Below, one piece after another: positions 16,234 through 24,774 of a stretch of 64,000 bases of DNA (positions within the stretch are counted from its first letter, which is position 1; each line of letters opens with the position of its first letter). Source of the stretch: an uncultured Senegalimassilia sp. Its GTDB lineage: Bacteria; Actinomycetota; Coriobacteriia; Coriobacteriales; Eggerthellaceae. Under the pieces are notes generated by a model. It searched no databases. It saw only the letters and a list, made by a program, of their open reading frames with translations, and was not told where the DNA came from. The position numbers and the translations under genes were made by a program. The stretch covers positions 30,861 to 94,860 of the forward strand of contig CAKUJT010000003.1 in the NCBI GenBank assembly GCA_934661765.1, given 5' to 3'.

Positions 16234-16583
16234 GGCAATGGTCGACACGCGAACTCAAGTACCTCGAAGAGCACGCGGGCGAAGGCGCAAAGGCGATAGC
16301 CAAGGCGCTGGGACGTTCGGTCGATTCGGTGAAGTGGCAGGCAAGGCAATGCGGACTCTCACTCCGCAAACGCCGTCAATGCCCCAACTGCGGCCGGTGG
16401 ACGTTCAAGCCCCTCAACCGTATGAACGGCTGGTGCATCGAGTGCACGAAGGAGCTCCACATGTCCGACCTTGCCGAGCAGGCGAACGCCATGAAGGAGG
16501 AGGCGGTCAGGGAGAAGCGGAACAACCAGCAGCGGCAGCGCTACTACAGCGCCAAAAGCCGCGCCAAGAATCGGAAAAAATAG
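16230..16583 (+). CDS. HTH and zinc-ribbon phage protein
   Basis: This 117-residue protein has an N-terminal Myb/SANT-like helix-turn-helix (WSTRELKYLEEHAGEGAKAI and following), then a zinc ribbon with CPNC and CIEC, then a basic coiled tail. It is probably an early DNA-binding regulator. The start overlaps the preceding stop. Confidence 0.7.
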   Translation: MRQWSTRELKYLEEHAGEGAKAIAKALGRSVDSVKWQARQCGLSLRKRRQCPNCGRWTFKPLNRMNGWCIECTKELHMSDLAEQANAMKEEAVREKRNNQQRQRYYSAKSRAKNRKK

Positions 16584-16639
16584 GCACACCAAAAGCCACA
16601 CGTGCCATGACCAGCGGAAACATCGGAAAGGAGCACGAA

Positions 16640-16918
16640 ATGCAAGACAATAAAAAAGCGAGCGCCCCCAGCTACCACACTTCGAGCGCCCGCATGCACC
16701 GCATCGAAAACGATGCTGCGACCATCATACCATTCGAGCGCAAGCGCCGCCCGACCGCGAACGAGCTTCTGAACGCCTCGCGGTTCAAAACGGGCCTGGC
16801 CGTCGGATTCCTCGCCGCCACGGCCATCTTCGTTGCCGTCATGTACCTGTGGGCCATCCCCACCGTGGACGGTGCCGTAGCCGCCGCCCAGCAGCCCTCG
16901 GCGGTGCTCCATGCGTAA
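16640..16918 (+). CDS. Single-pass membrane protein
   Basis: This 92-residue protein has a charged N-terminal half and one membrane helix (about residues 55-76, VGFLAATAIFVAVMYLW). GGAAAGGAG precedes the ATG. It overlaps the next gene by 8 bases. Function unknown. Confidence 0.6.
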   Translation: MQDNKKASAPSYHTSSARMHRIENDAATIIPFERKRRPTANELLNASRFKTGLAVGFLAATAIFVAVMYLWAIPTVDGAVAAAQQPSAVLHA

Positions 16919-17246
16919 CGACGAGCGCTACAAGCCCAAGCCGCAGAGCAACCAGCTCGAGATCTTCGGGCTGGGCTTCGCAGGGGAGCAGGACTACCGG
17001 GAGGCATGCAAGTGGATCGAGCAGAACCCAGACGCATGGAGGTTCATGGTCGACAACGCCGAGCGGCTCAACCGAAAGGGCTACGTCTCGGTCAACTACC
17101 TGGTCAACATGGTGCGCAACGAGCTGCACGTCGGCATCAAGAACGGCATCGCGCCGAGCCTGGCCCGCATCATGGAGGCCCGCTACCCGCAGCTGAAGGA
17201 CGCCTTCAACAAACACCGCAGCCAGAGCGACGGGTTCGGCGAATGA
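16911..17246 (+). CDS. Hypothetical phage protein before RusA
   Basis: This 111-residue helical protein contains WIEQNPDAWRFMVDNAERLN and a basic C-terminus. It resembles small proteins often found before RusA in phage recombination modules. It carries no recognisable catalytic motif, and its stop overlaps the rusA start. Confidence 0.65.
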   Translation: MRNDERYKPKPQSNQLEIFGLGFAGEQDYREACKWIEQNPDAWRFMVDNAERLNRKGYVSVNYLVNMVRNELHVGIKNGIAPSLARIMEARYPQLKDAFNKHRSQSDGFGE

Positions 17247-17629
17247 GCGCGGAGGTCTACGCCTTCGAGATACCGGGCACGCTGCCGCAGCTCAACGACT
17301 ACATCAGGGTCGAGCGGGCGAACAGGTACGCTGCGGCGAACCTCAAGAAGAAGGCGCACGAGAAGGTGCTTGAGGCGCTGCAAGACCCGCCCCGTTTCAC
17401 CGCCCCCGTGCACGTCTGCTTCAAGTGGTACCGCCCGAACAGGCGCACGGACAAGGACAACGTGGCCTTCGCCAAGAAGTTCATCCTGGACGCCCTTCAG
17501 ATAGCGGGCGTCATCGAGAACGACAAATGGGCCATGTGCACCCCATACGACGGCGGATTCTACATCGACAAGGAGAACCCGCGAACCGTCGTGATCATCA
17601 GCAAAGCGACCGACCTGGTCGGATTCTAA
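17243..17629 (+). CDS. RusA-like Holliday-junction resolvase
   Basis: This 128-residue protein shows the RusA core. PGTLPQLNDYI lies near the start and the acidic metal-binding motif RRTDKDNVAFAKKFILDALQ lies at about residues 69-88. RusA nucleases resolve four-way junctions during phage recombination and before packaging. ATGA overlap with the preceding gene fixes the start. It sits with Erf and SSB, consistent with a recombination module. Confidence 0.85.
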   Translation: MSAEVYAFEIPGTLPQLNDYIRVERANRYAAANLKKKAHEKVLEALQDPPRFTAPVHVCFKWYRPNRRTDKDNVAFAKKFILDALQIAGVIENDKWAMCTPYDGGFYIDKENPRTVVIISKATDLVGF

Positions 17630-17638
17630 GGAGAAGAA

Positions 17639-17971
17639 ATGAATCGCTTCGAGAACAACGTGAACGACGGCATCAAGGCCTGGGAGGCAGTCGATAAGCT
17701 CCACGAAATCGCCGGCTGCATCGCCGTGAACGCCGTCATGGTCGCAGGCGGCGAGGTCGAGGCCGACGAGAAGAACTCCGGCGCCTGGTGGGCCATGATC
17801 GCCCTGGCCGAGGCCGTTCTCTCCGGCTACCCCGAGGAGATCAGCAAGAAGGGCTTCGACGTCGTGAACGAGATCACGAACCGCGAGCTCGTGGAGAAGG
17901 CCCGCCGCAAAGAGGCCGATGAAGCCGTCAAGCGCGTCATGGGCGTCATCTTCGGCATCAAGGAGGGCTAG
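17639..17971 (+). CDS. Hypothetical phage protein
   Basis: This 110-residue protein has helical, acidic ends and a hydrophobic middle (AWWAMIALAEAVLSGY). AAGGAGAAG precedes the ATG. No family is recognised. Confidence 0.6.
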   Translation: MNRFENNVNDGIKAWEAVDKLHEIAGCIAVNAVMVAGGEVEADEKNSGAWWAMIALAEAVLSGYPEEISKKGFDVVNEITNRELVEKARRKEADEAVKRVMGVIFGIKEG

Positions 17972-17973
17972 CC

Positions 17974-18180
17974 ATGGGAAACGATGTGCGCATCCGCGCC
18001 TTCTTCAAGCAGGCCACCGTAAAGGGCGGAACCGCGACCCTTCAGTTCGAGGTCCTGACCGACAACGCATCGGCCTTCACCGCCATCAAGAAGAGCGGCA
18101 AGTACGTGATCCTCACCCTTGAGGACACGCAGCAGTCCATCGACTTCGACGAGGAGACCGGGGAGGTCTGGAATGACTAG
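17974..18180 (+). CDS. Small hypothetical phage protein
   Basis: This 68-residue protein has mainly beta-type composition (FKQATVKGGTATLQFEVL). It is packed between neighbours and overlaps the next gene by 8 bases. No family is recognised. Confidence 0.6.
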   Translation: MGNDVRIRAFFKQATVKGGTATLQFEVLTDNASAFTAIKKSGKYVILTLEDTQQSIDFDEETGEVWND

Positions 18181-19171
18181 CGAAGCCGAGAACGTGGTCG
18201 CCGAGGTCATCGAGGAGCAGGAGGCCTCCGAGCTCTCCGTCGCCTACGTGCCCTCGACCATCGAGGCAAACTTCGACGCCCTTGAGGCGCACGTCCGCGC
18301 GAAGGTCGCGGACTACGAGGGCGCCAAGTACGACCTTACCAAGGCCGAGAACATCAAGGAGGCAAAAGGGGACCGCAAGTACCTCAACGGCCTCAAGAAC
18401 GAGATCGAGGCCCGCCGCAAGGCCGTGAAGAACGACTACAACAAACCGCTCGATGCCTTCGAGAAGCGATGCAAGGAAATCACTTCGATCATCGACGAAG
18501 CCGCCGACAACATCAAGGCGCAGCTCGACCAAGCCGAGCAGGAGCGCCAGGACCGCGCCTACGCGAAGCTGCAGGAGCACTACGAGGAGTTCGCCGGGCT
18601 GCTTGCCGAGGCGGTGCCGTACGAGCGCCTGCACGAGAAGCAGTGGCTCAACAAGACGTTCGGCGAGGTCAAGGCGTTCAAGGCCCTTGAGGCCAAGGCG
18701 TCCAGGTTCGCGGGCGATTGGGAGACGCTCAAGTCCCAGTTCGAGGGCGAGCCCTTTTTCGCCGATGCCGAGCGCGAGCTGTTCGCCACCCTCGACCTTG
18801 GCGCCGCGCTCACCGCTGCACGCAAGGCTGCGGAGGAGAACGCCCGTATCGCCGAGTTGAAGGAGTCCATGGAGCCGGAGCCGGAGCCGGAATCCGCCGG
18901 CGAGCCTTGCGGCGACTGGTATCCGGGCGGGAGCCCCATGCAGGAGGTCGGAGACCCCGTGGAGCCTTCCCCGTATCCGCAGCCCGTTCCCTGTCAAGCC
19001 ACCGAGCCGGAGCCCTGTCCAATCCCGCAGGCTCCTCCCGCGCCCTGTCCCGATTACGAGCCTGCATGCGCCTGGACCGTGCACATCCCGTTCGCGACGC
19101 GCGCTCAGATTCTGGGGCTCGCGGCGACGCTCAAGGCGCAGGGCATCACCGGCACGATCCGCAGGGCATAG
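18173..19171 (+). CDS. DUF1351-like phage protein
   Basis: This 332-residue protein has a long charged coiled-coil N-terminal part typical of DUF1351 proteins (KAENIKEAKGDRKYLNGLKN). A Pro/Glu/Cys-rich linker (about residues 238-300) and a small C-terminal fold (TRAQILGLAATLKAQGITGT) follow. DUF1351 proteins usually sit before phage single-strand annealing proteins, as here before Erf. Function is not established. Confidence 0.75.
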   Translation: MTSEAENVVAEVIEEQEASELSVAYVPSTIEANFDALEAHVRAKVADYEGAKYDLTKAENIKEAKGDRKYLNGLKNEIEARRKAVKNDYNKPLDAFEKRCKEITSIIDEAADNIKAQLDQAEQERQDRAYAKLQEHYEEFAGLLAEAVPYERLHEKQWLNKTFGEVKAFKALEAKASRFAGDWETLKSQFEGEPFFADAERELFATLDLGAALTAARKAAEENARIAELKESMEPEPEPESAGEPCGDWYPGGSPMQEVGDPVEPSPYPQPVPCQATEPEPCPIPQAPPAPCPDYEPACAWTVHIPFATRAQILGLAATLKAQGITGTIRRA

Positions 19172-19180
19172 GAGGACGGT

Positions 19181-19741
19181 ATGACCGAAGAGAAGCACCC
19201 GACCATCACCGAGGCGGTCGCCATGGTGCAGCGTTCCGTGGTGGTGCCGAAGGCCCGCTACAACGCCTACGCGAAGTTCAGCTACCGCTCGTTCGAGGAT
19301 ATCGTCGCCGCGCTCAAGGAGCCCTGCAAGAAGGCCGGCATCGCCTTCACGCTCAGCGACGAGGTCGAGCACATCGGCGAGAGGTACTACGTCAAGGCCA
19401 CCTGCCGCCTGTTCTTCGAGGACGGCAGCGGGGACGCCATGGAGGTGAGCGCCTACGCTCGCGAGGACGAGCACAAGAAGGGCTCCGACGACGCTCAGGT
19501 GACCGGCATGGCGTCGAGCTACGCCCGCAAGTACGCGCTGTGCGGAGCCTTTGCCATCGACGGGCAGTCCGACCCGGATTCCCTCACGGACAGCCCCGAG
19601 AAGGAGCCGCCCGCGCAAGGCCCGTTCGTCGCTAAATGCAAGGCATGCGGCACGTCCTACCGGTTCGAGAGCGCCGGGCAGTACGAGCAGTTCAGGCAGA
19701 ACCCCGGATGCTGCGCCACGCCGACGTGGCGGGTCGTGTAG
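19181..19741 (+). CDS. Erf-family single-strand annealing protein with zinc ribbon
   Basis: This 186-residue protein has an ERF-type core (YAKFSYRSFEDIVAALK, then MASSYARKYALCGAFAIDG, the family's conserved helix). A C-terminal ribbon has CKACG and CCATP. Erf proteins anneal complementary DNA strands for phage genome circularisation and recombination. GGAGGACGGT precedes the ATG. Neighbours RusA and SSB support the role. Confidence 0.85.
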   Translation: MTEEKHPTITEAVAMVQRSVVVPKARYNAYAKFSYRSFEDIVAALKEPCKKAGIAFTLSDEVEHIGERYYVKATCRLFFEDGSGDAMEVSAYAREDEHKKGSDDAQVTGMASSYARKYALCGAFAIDGQSDPDSLTDSPEKEPPAQGPFVAKCKACGTSYRFESAGQYEQFRQNPGCCATPTWRVV

Positions 19742-19744
19742 GCC

Positions 19745-20095
19745 ATGCAGGACCTGTACAGCCAGCGCGAGGAGCTGTTCGACCAGCTCATGTCCGAGTT
19801 AGAGGCGCTGCGCAGGACCGGCCAGCAGTACGCGGAGAACGAGGCCGAGTACCGCAAGGCCCTGCGCATCGCGATCTTGGAGGAGCGCTCGAAGGGAACG
19901 CCCGTCACCGTGATCAGCGACCTGTGCCGAGGCCGGGAGGACATAGCCGAGAAGAAGCAGCTGCGCGACTGCGCGGAAGCGCTCTACAAGGCATCAAGCG
20001 AGGCGATCATGGCAATCAAGCTACGTATCAAGACCGTCGACGCCGACATCCAGAGGACCTGGACGAGCGGCGGCGGAGAAGGAGGATTTCAGTGA
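19745..20095 (+). CDS. Coiled-coil hypothetical phage protein
   Basis: This 116-residue protein is mostly helical (YSQREELFDQLMSELEALRR) with a Gly-rich tail. Its stop overlaps the GTG start of the SSB gene. It may work with Erf or SSB but has no recognised domain. Confidence 0.6.
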   Translation: MQDLYSQREELFDQLMSELEALRRTGQQYAENEAEYRKALRIAILEERSKGTPVTVISDLCRGREDIAEKKQLRDCAEALYKASSEAIMAIKLRIKTVDADIQRTWTSGGGEGGFQ

Positions 20096-20673
20096 GCATC
20101 AACCGAGCGATGATAAGCGGCAACCTCACGCGCGACGCGGACCTTCGCAGCACGCAGGGCGGCATGGCCATCATGGGGTTCGGCGTCGCGGTCAACGACC
20201 GACGCAAGAACCAGCAGACCGGCGAATGGGAGGACTACCCGAACTTCGTCGACTGCACCATGTTCGGCACCCGCGCCGAGAAGCTGCAGCCGTACATGAC
20301 GAAGGGCACGAAGGTGGCCATAGAGGGCAAGCTGCGCTACAGCTCGTGGGAGCACGAGGGCCAGCGCTGCAGCAAGCTGGAGGTGATCGTCGACGAGATC
20401 GAGTTCATGTCCAGCCGCCAGCAGGATGCTCCCCAGCAGTACGCGCCGCAGGGCTATGCTCCGCAGGCTGTCCCTCAGCAGGTCTACGCGCCGCAGGCGG
20501 CTCCTCAGCAATATGCGCCGCAGGGCTACCAGAACCCGCCTGCGGCCCCGCAGCAGCCCAGGCAGGCACCTGCGCCCGCCCCGCAGGCATACGCCCCGCA
20601 GGCGGCGCCTCAGCCCGCCGTAGCGGCTGCGCCGCAGCAGGCAAGCCTGTACGACGAGGAGATTCCCTTTTAG
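20092..20673 (+). CDS. ssb: Single-stranded DNA-binding protein
   Basis: This 193-residue SSB has an OB fold (about residues 1-108: NRAMISGNLTRDADLR, FGVAVNDRR, FVDCTMFGTRAEKL). A long Gln/Pro/Ala-rich linker with repeated YAPQ units follows, then the acidic C-terminal tip DEEIPF that binds partner proteins. GTG start with ATGA-type overlap and GGAGG upstream. It protects phage single strands and recruits replication and recombination proteins. Confidence 0.92.
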   Translation: MSINRAMISGNLTRDADLRSTQGGMAIMGFGVAVNDRRKNQQTGEWEDYPNFVDCTMFGTRAEKLQPYMTKGTKVAIEGKLRYSSWEHEGQRCSKLEVIVDEIEFMSSRQQDAPQQYAPQGYAPQAVPQQVYAPQAAPQQYAPQGYQNPPAAPQQPRQAPAPAPQAYAPQAAPQPAVAAAPQQASLYDEEIPF

Positions 20674-20686
20674 GGGTGACGGCAGC

Positions 20687-21352
20687 GTGCAAGTGCTGGA
20701 CTCGCTCATAGACGGGCCGCTCAGGCTTCGCAACCGCAGGGAGGGCGACGAGCTCATAGGCATGATCGTCCGGTATCTGCGAACGGGCGAGGAACCGGAG
20801 CCGCGCACCGACGCCCAGGAAGCGGTGCTGATAGCCATACGGCCCGTCATGGAAACCTCCCGCTCGCGCATCGTGGCGGGAGGCAACGGCGGCAAATCAT
20901 CAAGCAACGATGCAAGCAAAGCCGAAAGCAAACGGCCAAGCGAAACGGGAAGCAAGCCGTTAAGCAAAAGCGGAAGCAAAACGGCAAGCAAATTATCAAG
21001 CAACGATGCAAGCAAAGCCGAAAGCAAACGGCCAAGCGAAGAGGAAGAGGAAGTAGGAAGAGGAATTAAGGAAGAGGAGAGAGGGAGCAAGGCGCGTTTC
21101 CGCGCCCCCTCTCCCGAGGAGGTCGCCGAGTACGCATCCGCCTATGCGTCGTCCAAGGGCGTCGACCTCGCCTCGACCGACTTCGATGCAGAGCGCTTCG
21201 TCGACTTCTACGCCCAGAAGGGCTGGGTGGTCGGCAAGACGAAGATGAAGGACTGGAAGGCCTCGGTGCGCAACTGGGTGCGCTCCTCGAAGCCGAAGGA
21301 ACGTAAACGGGAGGTGAACGATGGCTGCAACGACTTTTCCCAGTACGACTGA
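20687..21352 (+). CDS. Phage replication initiator-like protein (contains iterons)
   Basis: This 221-residue protein has an N-terminal helical domain, a central Ser/Lys repeat (SKAESKRPSETGSKPLSK and similar) encoded by tandem 12-bp repeats, and a C-terminal domain with FVDFYAQKGWVVGKTKMKDW. That C-terminal block is common in phage initiator proteins that sit before DnaC-like loaders. Start GTG at 20687. The layout matches lambda O-P, where the origin lies inside the initiator gene. Assignment as initiator is from context and the C-terminal pattern. Confidence 0.7.
   Translation: MQVLDSLIDGPLRLRNRREGDELIGMIVRYLRTGEEPEPRTDAQEAVLIAIRPVMETSRSRIVAGGNGGKSSSNDASKAESKRPSETGSKPLSKSGSKTASKLSSNDASKAESKRPSEEEEEVGRGIKEEERGSKARFRAPSPEEVAEYASAYASSKGVDLASTDFDAERFVDFYAQKGWVVGKTKMKDWKASVRNWVRSSKPKERKREVNDGCNDFSQYD
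20902..21045 (+). repeat. Twelve tandem 12-bp iterons, candidate phage origin
   Basis: Twelve units follow one another exactly every 12 bases, each beginning AAGC(A/G)A, for example AAGCAAAGCCGA and AAGCAAACGGCC. Units 9-11 are exact copies of units 1-3. The array is A-rich against a GC-rich background and lies in the putative initiator gene. Confidence 0.9.
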
Positions 21353-22043
21353 GTGCCCGCACTGCGGCGCGGCGCTCAATGCCCGCTACGCGCAGCTCGG
21401 GCAGAAGCGCCTGTTCTGCGGGTACGAGCAGTGCACGTGCGCAGGTGCTGAGGCCGAGCGCGAGGCGATCGCGGCACGCGAGATGGACGCGGCGGAGCGG
21501 GCGGAGGCCGATAGGCGCAGGCGAAGCCTCGTCCGTGCGGGCGTCCCCGAGCGCTACCTGGCGCTCGACCATCCCATGGCCGGCGAGCTCGCGTCGGCCA
21601 TGGAGGAGGGCAGGTGGCTCTACCTGTGGGGCGACGTGGGAACCCGCAAGACCACCTGCGCCGCAGCCGTGGCCATGCGGCTGCACGACAACGGGAAGCG
21701 CCCGCTCATGGTGCCGATGTACCGAGTGCTGGACGAGATCCAGCGCAGCTTCCACGAGGGCGGCGACCCGCTGAGGCGCTACGCCGACGCGGACTACCTG
21801 ATCATCGACGACCTGGGCAAGCGCAGGCCCACCGGCTTCGTGCTGGACAGCCTGTTCCAGCTCGTCGACAGGCGCTACTCGGCCATGCGCCCGACGCTGG
21901 TCACCACGCAGTACCGCCCGAGCGACCTCGTGCGCAGGCTCGCGGAGCAGGGCGACGCCGACACGGCGAAGGCCATCGTCTCGCGGCTGCGCCACGGTGC
22001 GAGGGTCGTCGAGTTCGACGGCCCGGACGGGAGGCTCGCATGA
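21321..22043 (+). CDS. DnaC-like helicase-loader ATPase
   Basis: This 240-residue protein has an N-terminal zinc ribbon (CPHC..CGYEQCTC) and an AAA+ core. The Walker A is GDVGTRKTT (usual GxxGxGKT, here with Arg in place of Gly) and the Walker B is LIIDDLG. The sensor region is TLVTTQYRPSDL. It would load the replicative helicase at the phage origin. It overlaps the initiator gene by 32 bases. Confidence 0.85.
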   Translation: MAATTFPSTTECPHCGAALNARYAQLGQKRLFCGYEQCTCAGAEAEREAIAAREMDAAERAEADRRRRSLVRAGVPERYLALDHPMAGELASAMEEGRWLYLWGDVGTRKTTCAAAVAMRLHDNGKRPLMVPMYRVLDEIQRSFHEGGDPLRRYADADYLIIDDLGKRRPTGFVLDSLFQLVDRRYSAMRPTLVTTQYRPSDLVRRLAEQGDADTAKAIVSRLRHGARVVEFDGPDGRLA

Positions 22044-22492
22044 TCCTCGAAGCAAGCCAGCTCAGGGGCTGGCCGAAGGAGCGGGCGGAGCTGTACGGCA
22101 AGCCGCACCTGGGCGCCCGCTACACGGGGAAGCGCTCCTACGAGCCGACCCAGACGCGCTGCTGCGTGTGCGGCAGGCGGGCGACCAACTGCCACCACGT
22201 GGCGCACAGGGGCTGGGGGCTTGAGTTCAAGCTCGTCGCCCCGGGCGGGACGTGGGACCTGAGAAGCCCGCTGTTCGCGCTGTGCGGCAGCGGCACCACC
22301 GGGTGCCACGGCCGGTTCCACGGCGCGGGCCTCAAGGCCGAGTGGCGCTGGCGGCATCCGGTCTACGAGGAGGCTTGGTGGACGGGCCAGCTCCTTGAGG
22401 TGTACGAGCCGCACGACCCGGGGCTCTACGAGTACGGGTACTGGGCCATCGTGGACAAGGACGGGAACGAGATCATCCGAGAAGGGAAATGA
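22040..22492 (+). CDS. HNH-like putative nuclease
   Basis: This 150-residue protein has a Cys/His cluster: CCVCGRRATNCHHVAHRG, then LCGSGTTGCHGRFH. This spacing fits an HNH or NinG-like metal-bound nuclease. It overlaps the DnaC-like gene (ATGA). A recombination or repair role is likely; activity is unproven. Confidence 0.65.
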   Translation: MILEASQLRGWPKERAELYGKPHLGARYTGKRSYEPTQTRCCVCGRRATNCHHVAHRGWGLEFKLVAPGGTWDLRSPLFALCGSGTTGCHGRFHGAGLKAEWRWRHPVYEEAWWTGQLLEVYEPHDPGLYEYGYWAIVDKDGNEIIREGK

Positions 22493-22866
22493 ACATGGAG
22501 ACCAAGACATGCGAGCAGTACGTGCTCACGCAGCTGTTCGAGCAGCAGAACGAGAACGACAGGCTCGGCCGCGAGCTGCAGCGCCGCGACGAGCGCATCG
22601 ACGAGCTGATCAGGCAGATCGAAGCCGCCCGCACCCCGATGCAGCAGGCGATCGTCAGCAAAGGGCGCAATGCGCTGTTCAGGAGCTGCACAGGCTACTC
22701 GTGCGGCGTGAAACAGGGCAACGATATCCTCCCGTACGAGGATTGGTGCCTTGAGGAAGTGAACAAGTACAACCTGCCGGAGGGCGTCACCTTGCTTGGC
22801 TTCATCGACGAGTTCGAGGACGAGCTTCGCGAGGAATACCGCCAGCAGGTTGACGAGGAGGTCTGA
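22489..22866 (+). CDS. Coiled-coil hypothetical phage protein
   Basis: This 125-residue protein has an N-terminal coiled coil (RLGRELQRRDERIDELIRQI) and an acidic C-terminus. It overlaps both neighbours. No family is recognised. Confidence 0.6.
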   Translation: MNMETKTCEQYVLTQLFEQQNENDRLGRELQRRDERIDELIRQIEAARTPMQQAIVSKGRNALFRSCTGYSCGVKQGNDILPYEDWCLEEVNKYNLPEGVTLLGFIDEFEDELREEYRQQVDEEV

Positions 22867-23078
22867 TGATCTGCATCTACGAGCGTTCGCTGTGCCAGAG
22901 CTACGTAAGCGCATACCGTCAGGGCATCCTGCTCGCCAAGACCGACGACGAGGACGAGGCGCTCTCGATCGTCGAGAAGCTGACCAGCGACAGCTACCAG
23001 TGCTTCGCGCTGCTGGAGGACGGGACCGTGCTCGACCTGCGGGGCAGGTTCCCCGGCTGCGTGGAGGTGGGCGAATGA
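22866..23078 (+). CDS. Small hypothetical phage protein
   Basis: This 70-residue protein has a mixed alpha/beta look and three cysteines without a clear ribbon. It is translationally coupled to neighbours. Function unknown. Confidence 0.55.
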   Translation: MICIYERSLCQSYVSAYRQGILLAKTDDEDEALSIVEKLTSDSYQCFALLEDGTVLDLRGRFPGCVEVGE

Positions 23079-23326
23079 TTAAAGCCTGGAAGCACCCTAT
23101 CAAGTATCTGCGGCTCGTGACAACGCCGACCTGCGACAAGTGCGGGAATTACGTGGCCGCGTCGATATATAACGGGCACAGAATCTGCTGCACCTGCAAA
23201 CGCTATCTCGAACACACGAACAGGCTCCATGGGACGGAATACACAAAGGCTCTCGCGTGCAACGTGCGCGGCACGCGCTGGTGCGACTTCGAGCCGGTTG
23301 AGGAGGATGCAGATGGCGACGATTAA
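23075..23326 (+). CDS. Zinc-ribbon hypothetical phage protein
   Basis: This 83-residue protein has two Cys pairs (CDKC and CCTC) about 17 residues apart, enough for a zinc ribbon. ATGA overlap with the preceding gene sets the start. Confidence 0.6.
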   Translation: MIKAWKHPIKYLRLVTTPTCDKCGNYVAASIYNGHRICCTCKRYLEHTNRLHGTEYTKALACNVRGTRWCDFEPVEEDADGDD

Positions 23327-23549
23327 ACACCCCGACACGTTCGTGTGCGACGTGTGCGGAATGGAGGTCGAACGAGCCCATTCCATCACCCTCCCAGTGA
23401 GGTGGACGACCGAGCAGAACGAAGGAAGGCCGTGCCCTTCCTACGTCAAAGAAGAGACGCTCGACCTCTGCGACGCGTGCTTCGAGATGGCCGTCGTCAT
23501 AGAGGCGGCGGGATGCATGGGGCGGAACAGATACCAATTCATTCGATAG
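23313..23549 (+). CDS. Zinc-ribbon hypothetical phage protein
   Basis: This 78-residue protein has CDVC and CDAC pairs. AGGAGG at 23301-23306 favours the ATG at 23313 over the one at 23307. It overlaps the previous gene by 14 bases in another frame. Confidence 0.6.
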   Translation: MATIKHPDTFVCDVCGMEVERAHSITLPVRWTTEQNEGRPCPSYVKEETLDLCDACFEMAVVIEAAGCMGRNRYQFIR

Positions 23550-23560
23550 GAGACCGAAAG

Positions 23561-23917
23561 ATGACCGAGAAGACGAACGAAACCATGACCGTTGAGCAGG
23601 CCGCGAAGAAGGCCATGATCTCGCAGCCCATGGCGGGCAAGACCGAAGAGGAGATCGCCGCTGCGCGTGATTTGGCGGTGGCCAAGCTGCGCCAGATGGG
23701 CTACGAGGTGGCAGACACCGTGTTCAACTTCACCGATGAGCAGCTGAAGGCGCTTGAGGTCGAGAACACGCCCGTTTACTACCTCGGAAACTCGATTCAG
23801 GCGATGAGCCGCTGCACGGCCGTGTACTTCCTCAAGGGCTGGAAGGACGCGCGGGGCTGCAAGATCGAGCACGAGATTGCCACGGCCTACGGGTTGGAGG
23901 TGCTTTATGAGGGGTAA
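23561..23917 (+). CDS. DUF4406-like protein (deoxyribosyltransferase fold)
   Basis: This 118-residue protein has MISQPMAGKTEEEI near the start and a later SRCTAVYFLKGWKDARGC with IEHEIATAYGL. This pattern matches DUF4406, related to nucleoside 2-deoxyribosyltransferases. In phages it may affect nucleotide metabolism or base modification. GATAGGAGA precedes the ATG. Confidence 0.75.
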   Translation: MTEKTNETMTVEQAAKKAMISQPMAGKTEEEIAAARDLAVAKLRQMGYEVADTVFNFTDEQLKALEVENTPVYYLGNSIQAMSRCTAVYFLKGWKDARGCKIEHEIATAYGLEVLYEG

Positions 23918-24125
23918 ACCGGTTATCGACGAGGTCGCCCGCATGACGGTCGACGCCGCCAACTCGCTTTTCGAGTGGTTCGCACTCATGCTCCGCAAGG
24001 TGGAGAAGGCTTTGCGCAAGCTGGCGAAGGAAATCGACCGGAGGTGGCTGCGCCGCTACCGCCGGGCGCTGGCCAGATCTCGACGCAACAACCAGTACCT
24101 GAAGAGCATCGGGAGGTGCCGATGA
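23907..24125 (+). CDS. Small basic helical phage protein
   Basis: This 72-residue protein is very rich in Arg/Lys in its second half (RRWLRRYRRALARSRRNN). It could bind nucleic acid. It overlaps both neighbours. No family is recognised. Confidence 0.5.
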   Translation: MRGKPVIDEVARMTVDAANSLFEWFALMLRKVEKALRKLAKEIDRRWLRRYRRALARSRRNNQYLKSIGRCR

Positions 24126-24385
24126 TGAGCGAAGGGCTGAAGCTGTGCCCGTTCTGCGGGCATAGCGCAGTAGCACGCAGGATTGGTGTAGGCGGGGAAG
24201 TCTATTGTTCAAACTGCAGTGCGTTCACGGGGCCGCGGCTGTCGTTTCAAGACGCGATAGAAGATTGGAACCGCCGGGCAATCGACGTTGATGCGCTTCG
24301 CGGGGTCATCGCCGAGATCGAGGACGCGGACGTTGACGGCGATGGCGATTGGAGCAAGCGAATCCGAAAGGCGGTGGGACTGTGA
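24122..24385 (+). CDS. Lar-like zinc-ribbon protein
   Basis: This 87-residue protein has CPFCGHSAVARR then CSNC and WNRRA. This is the pattern of Lar restriction-alleviation-like proteins common in phages. The true role in this phage is unknown. Confidence 0.65.
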   Translation: MMSEGLKLCPFCGHSAVARRIGVGGEVYCSNCSAFTGPRLSFQDAIEDWNRRAIDVDALRGVIAEIEDADVDGDGDWSKRIRKAVGL

Positions 24386-24774
24386 GCTGCGGTTACTGCT
24401 ACGGCGGAAAGAGCATGACGCGCGACAGCTGCTCCGAAGTAAGCATCGACAAAGAAAACGACGTTTACCGCATTTTTTACGCGGATGGATATCGCTGTGG
24501 GCTCACGAATCCGATTCGATTTTGCCCGATGTGCGGGGAGCGGTTCCCGGAGGTCGACCACGACAGCTTGGAGAGCATCAAGGCTGATATGACGTTGGGC
24601 GCATGCGCGTACGCGAAGAAGCGCGGCATCGGCCGTGGTGTCAGAGCAAGCGACGAGCAAGCCAACTGCAGTTGTTGCGAATGGGCCAACGTTGACAAGG
24701 CTTGCGGCTGGCTTATGCGCGACGACCTTGCGGACAGGCTCGGCAAGCTGCTTGACGAGGAGGAGGAACGGTGA
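24382..24774 (+). CDS. Multi-ribbon cysteine-rich phage protein
   Basis: This 130-residue protein has many Cys residues: CGYCYGGK, CPMCGERF, then CSCCEW. GTG start overlaps the preceding stop. The CPMCG block resembles other ribbons in this gene cluster. Confidence 0.6.
   Translation: MSCGYCYGGKSMTRDSCSEVSIDKENDVYRIFYADGYRCGLTNPIRFCPMCGERFPEVDHDSLESIKADMTLGACAYAKKRGIGRGVRASDEQANCSCCEWANVDKACGWLMRDDLADRLGKLLDEEEER

Noticed and set aside
20902..21045. Iteron array as a CRISPR array
   Set aside because: Units are 12 bp with no spacers and the array is inside a coding gene.
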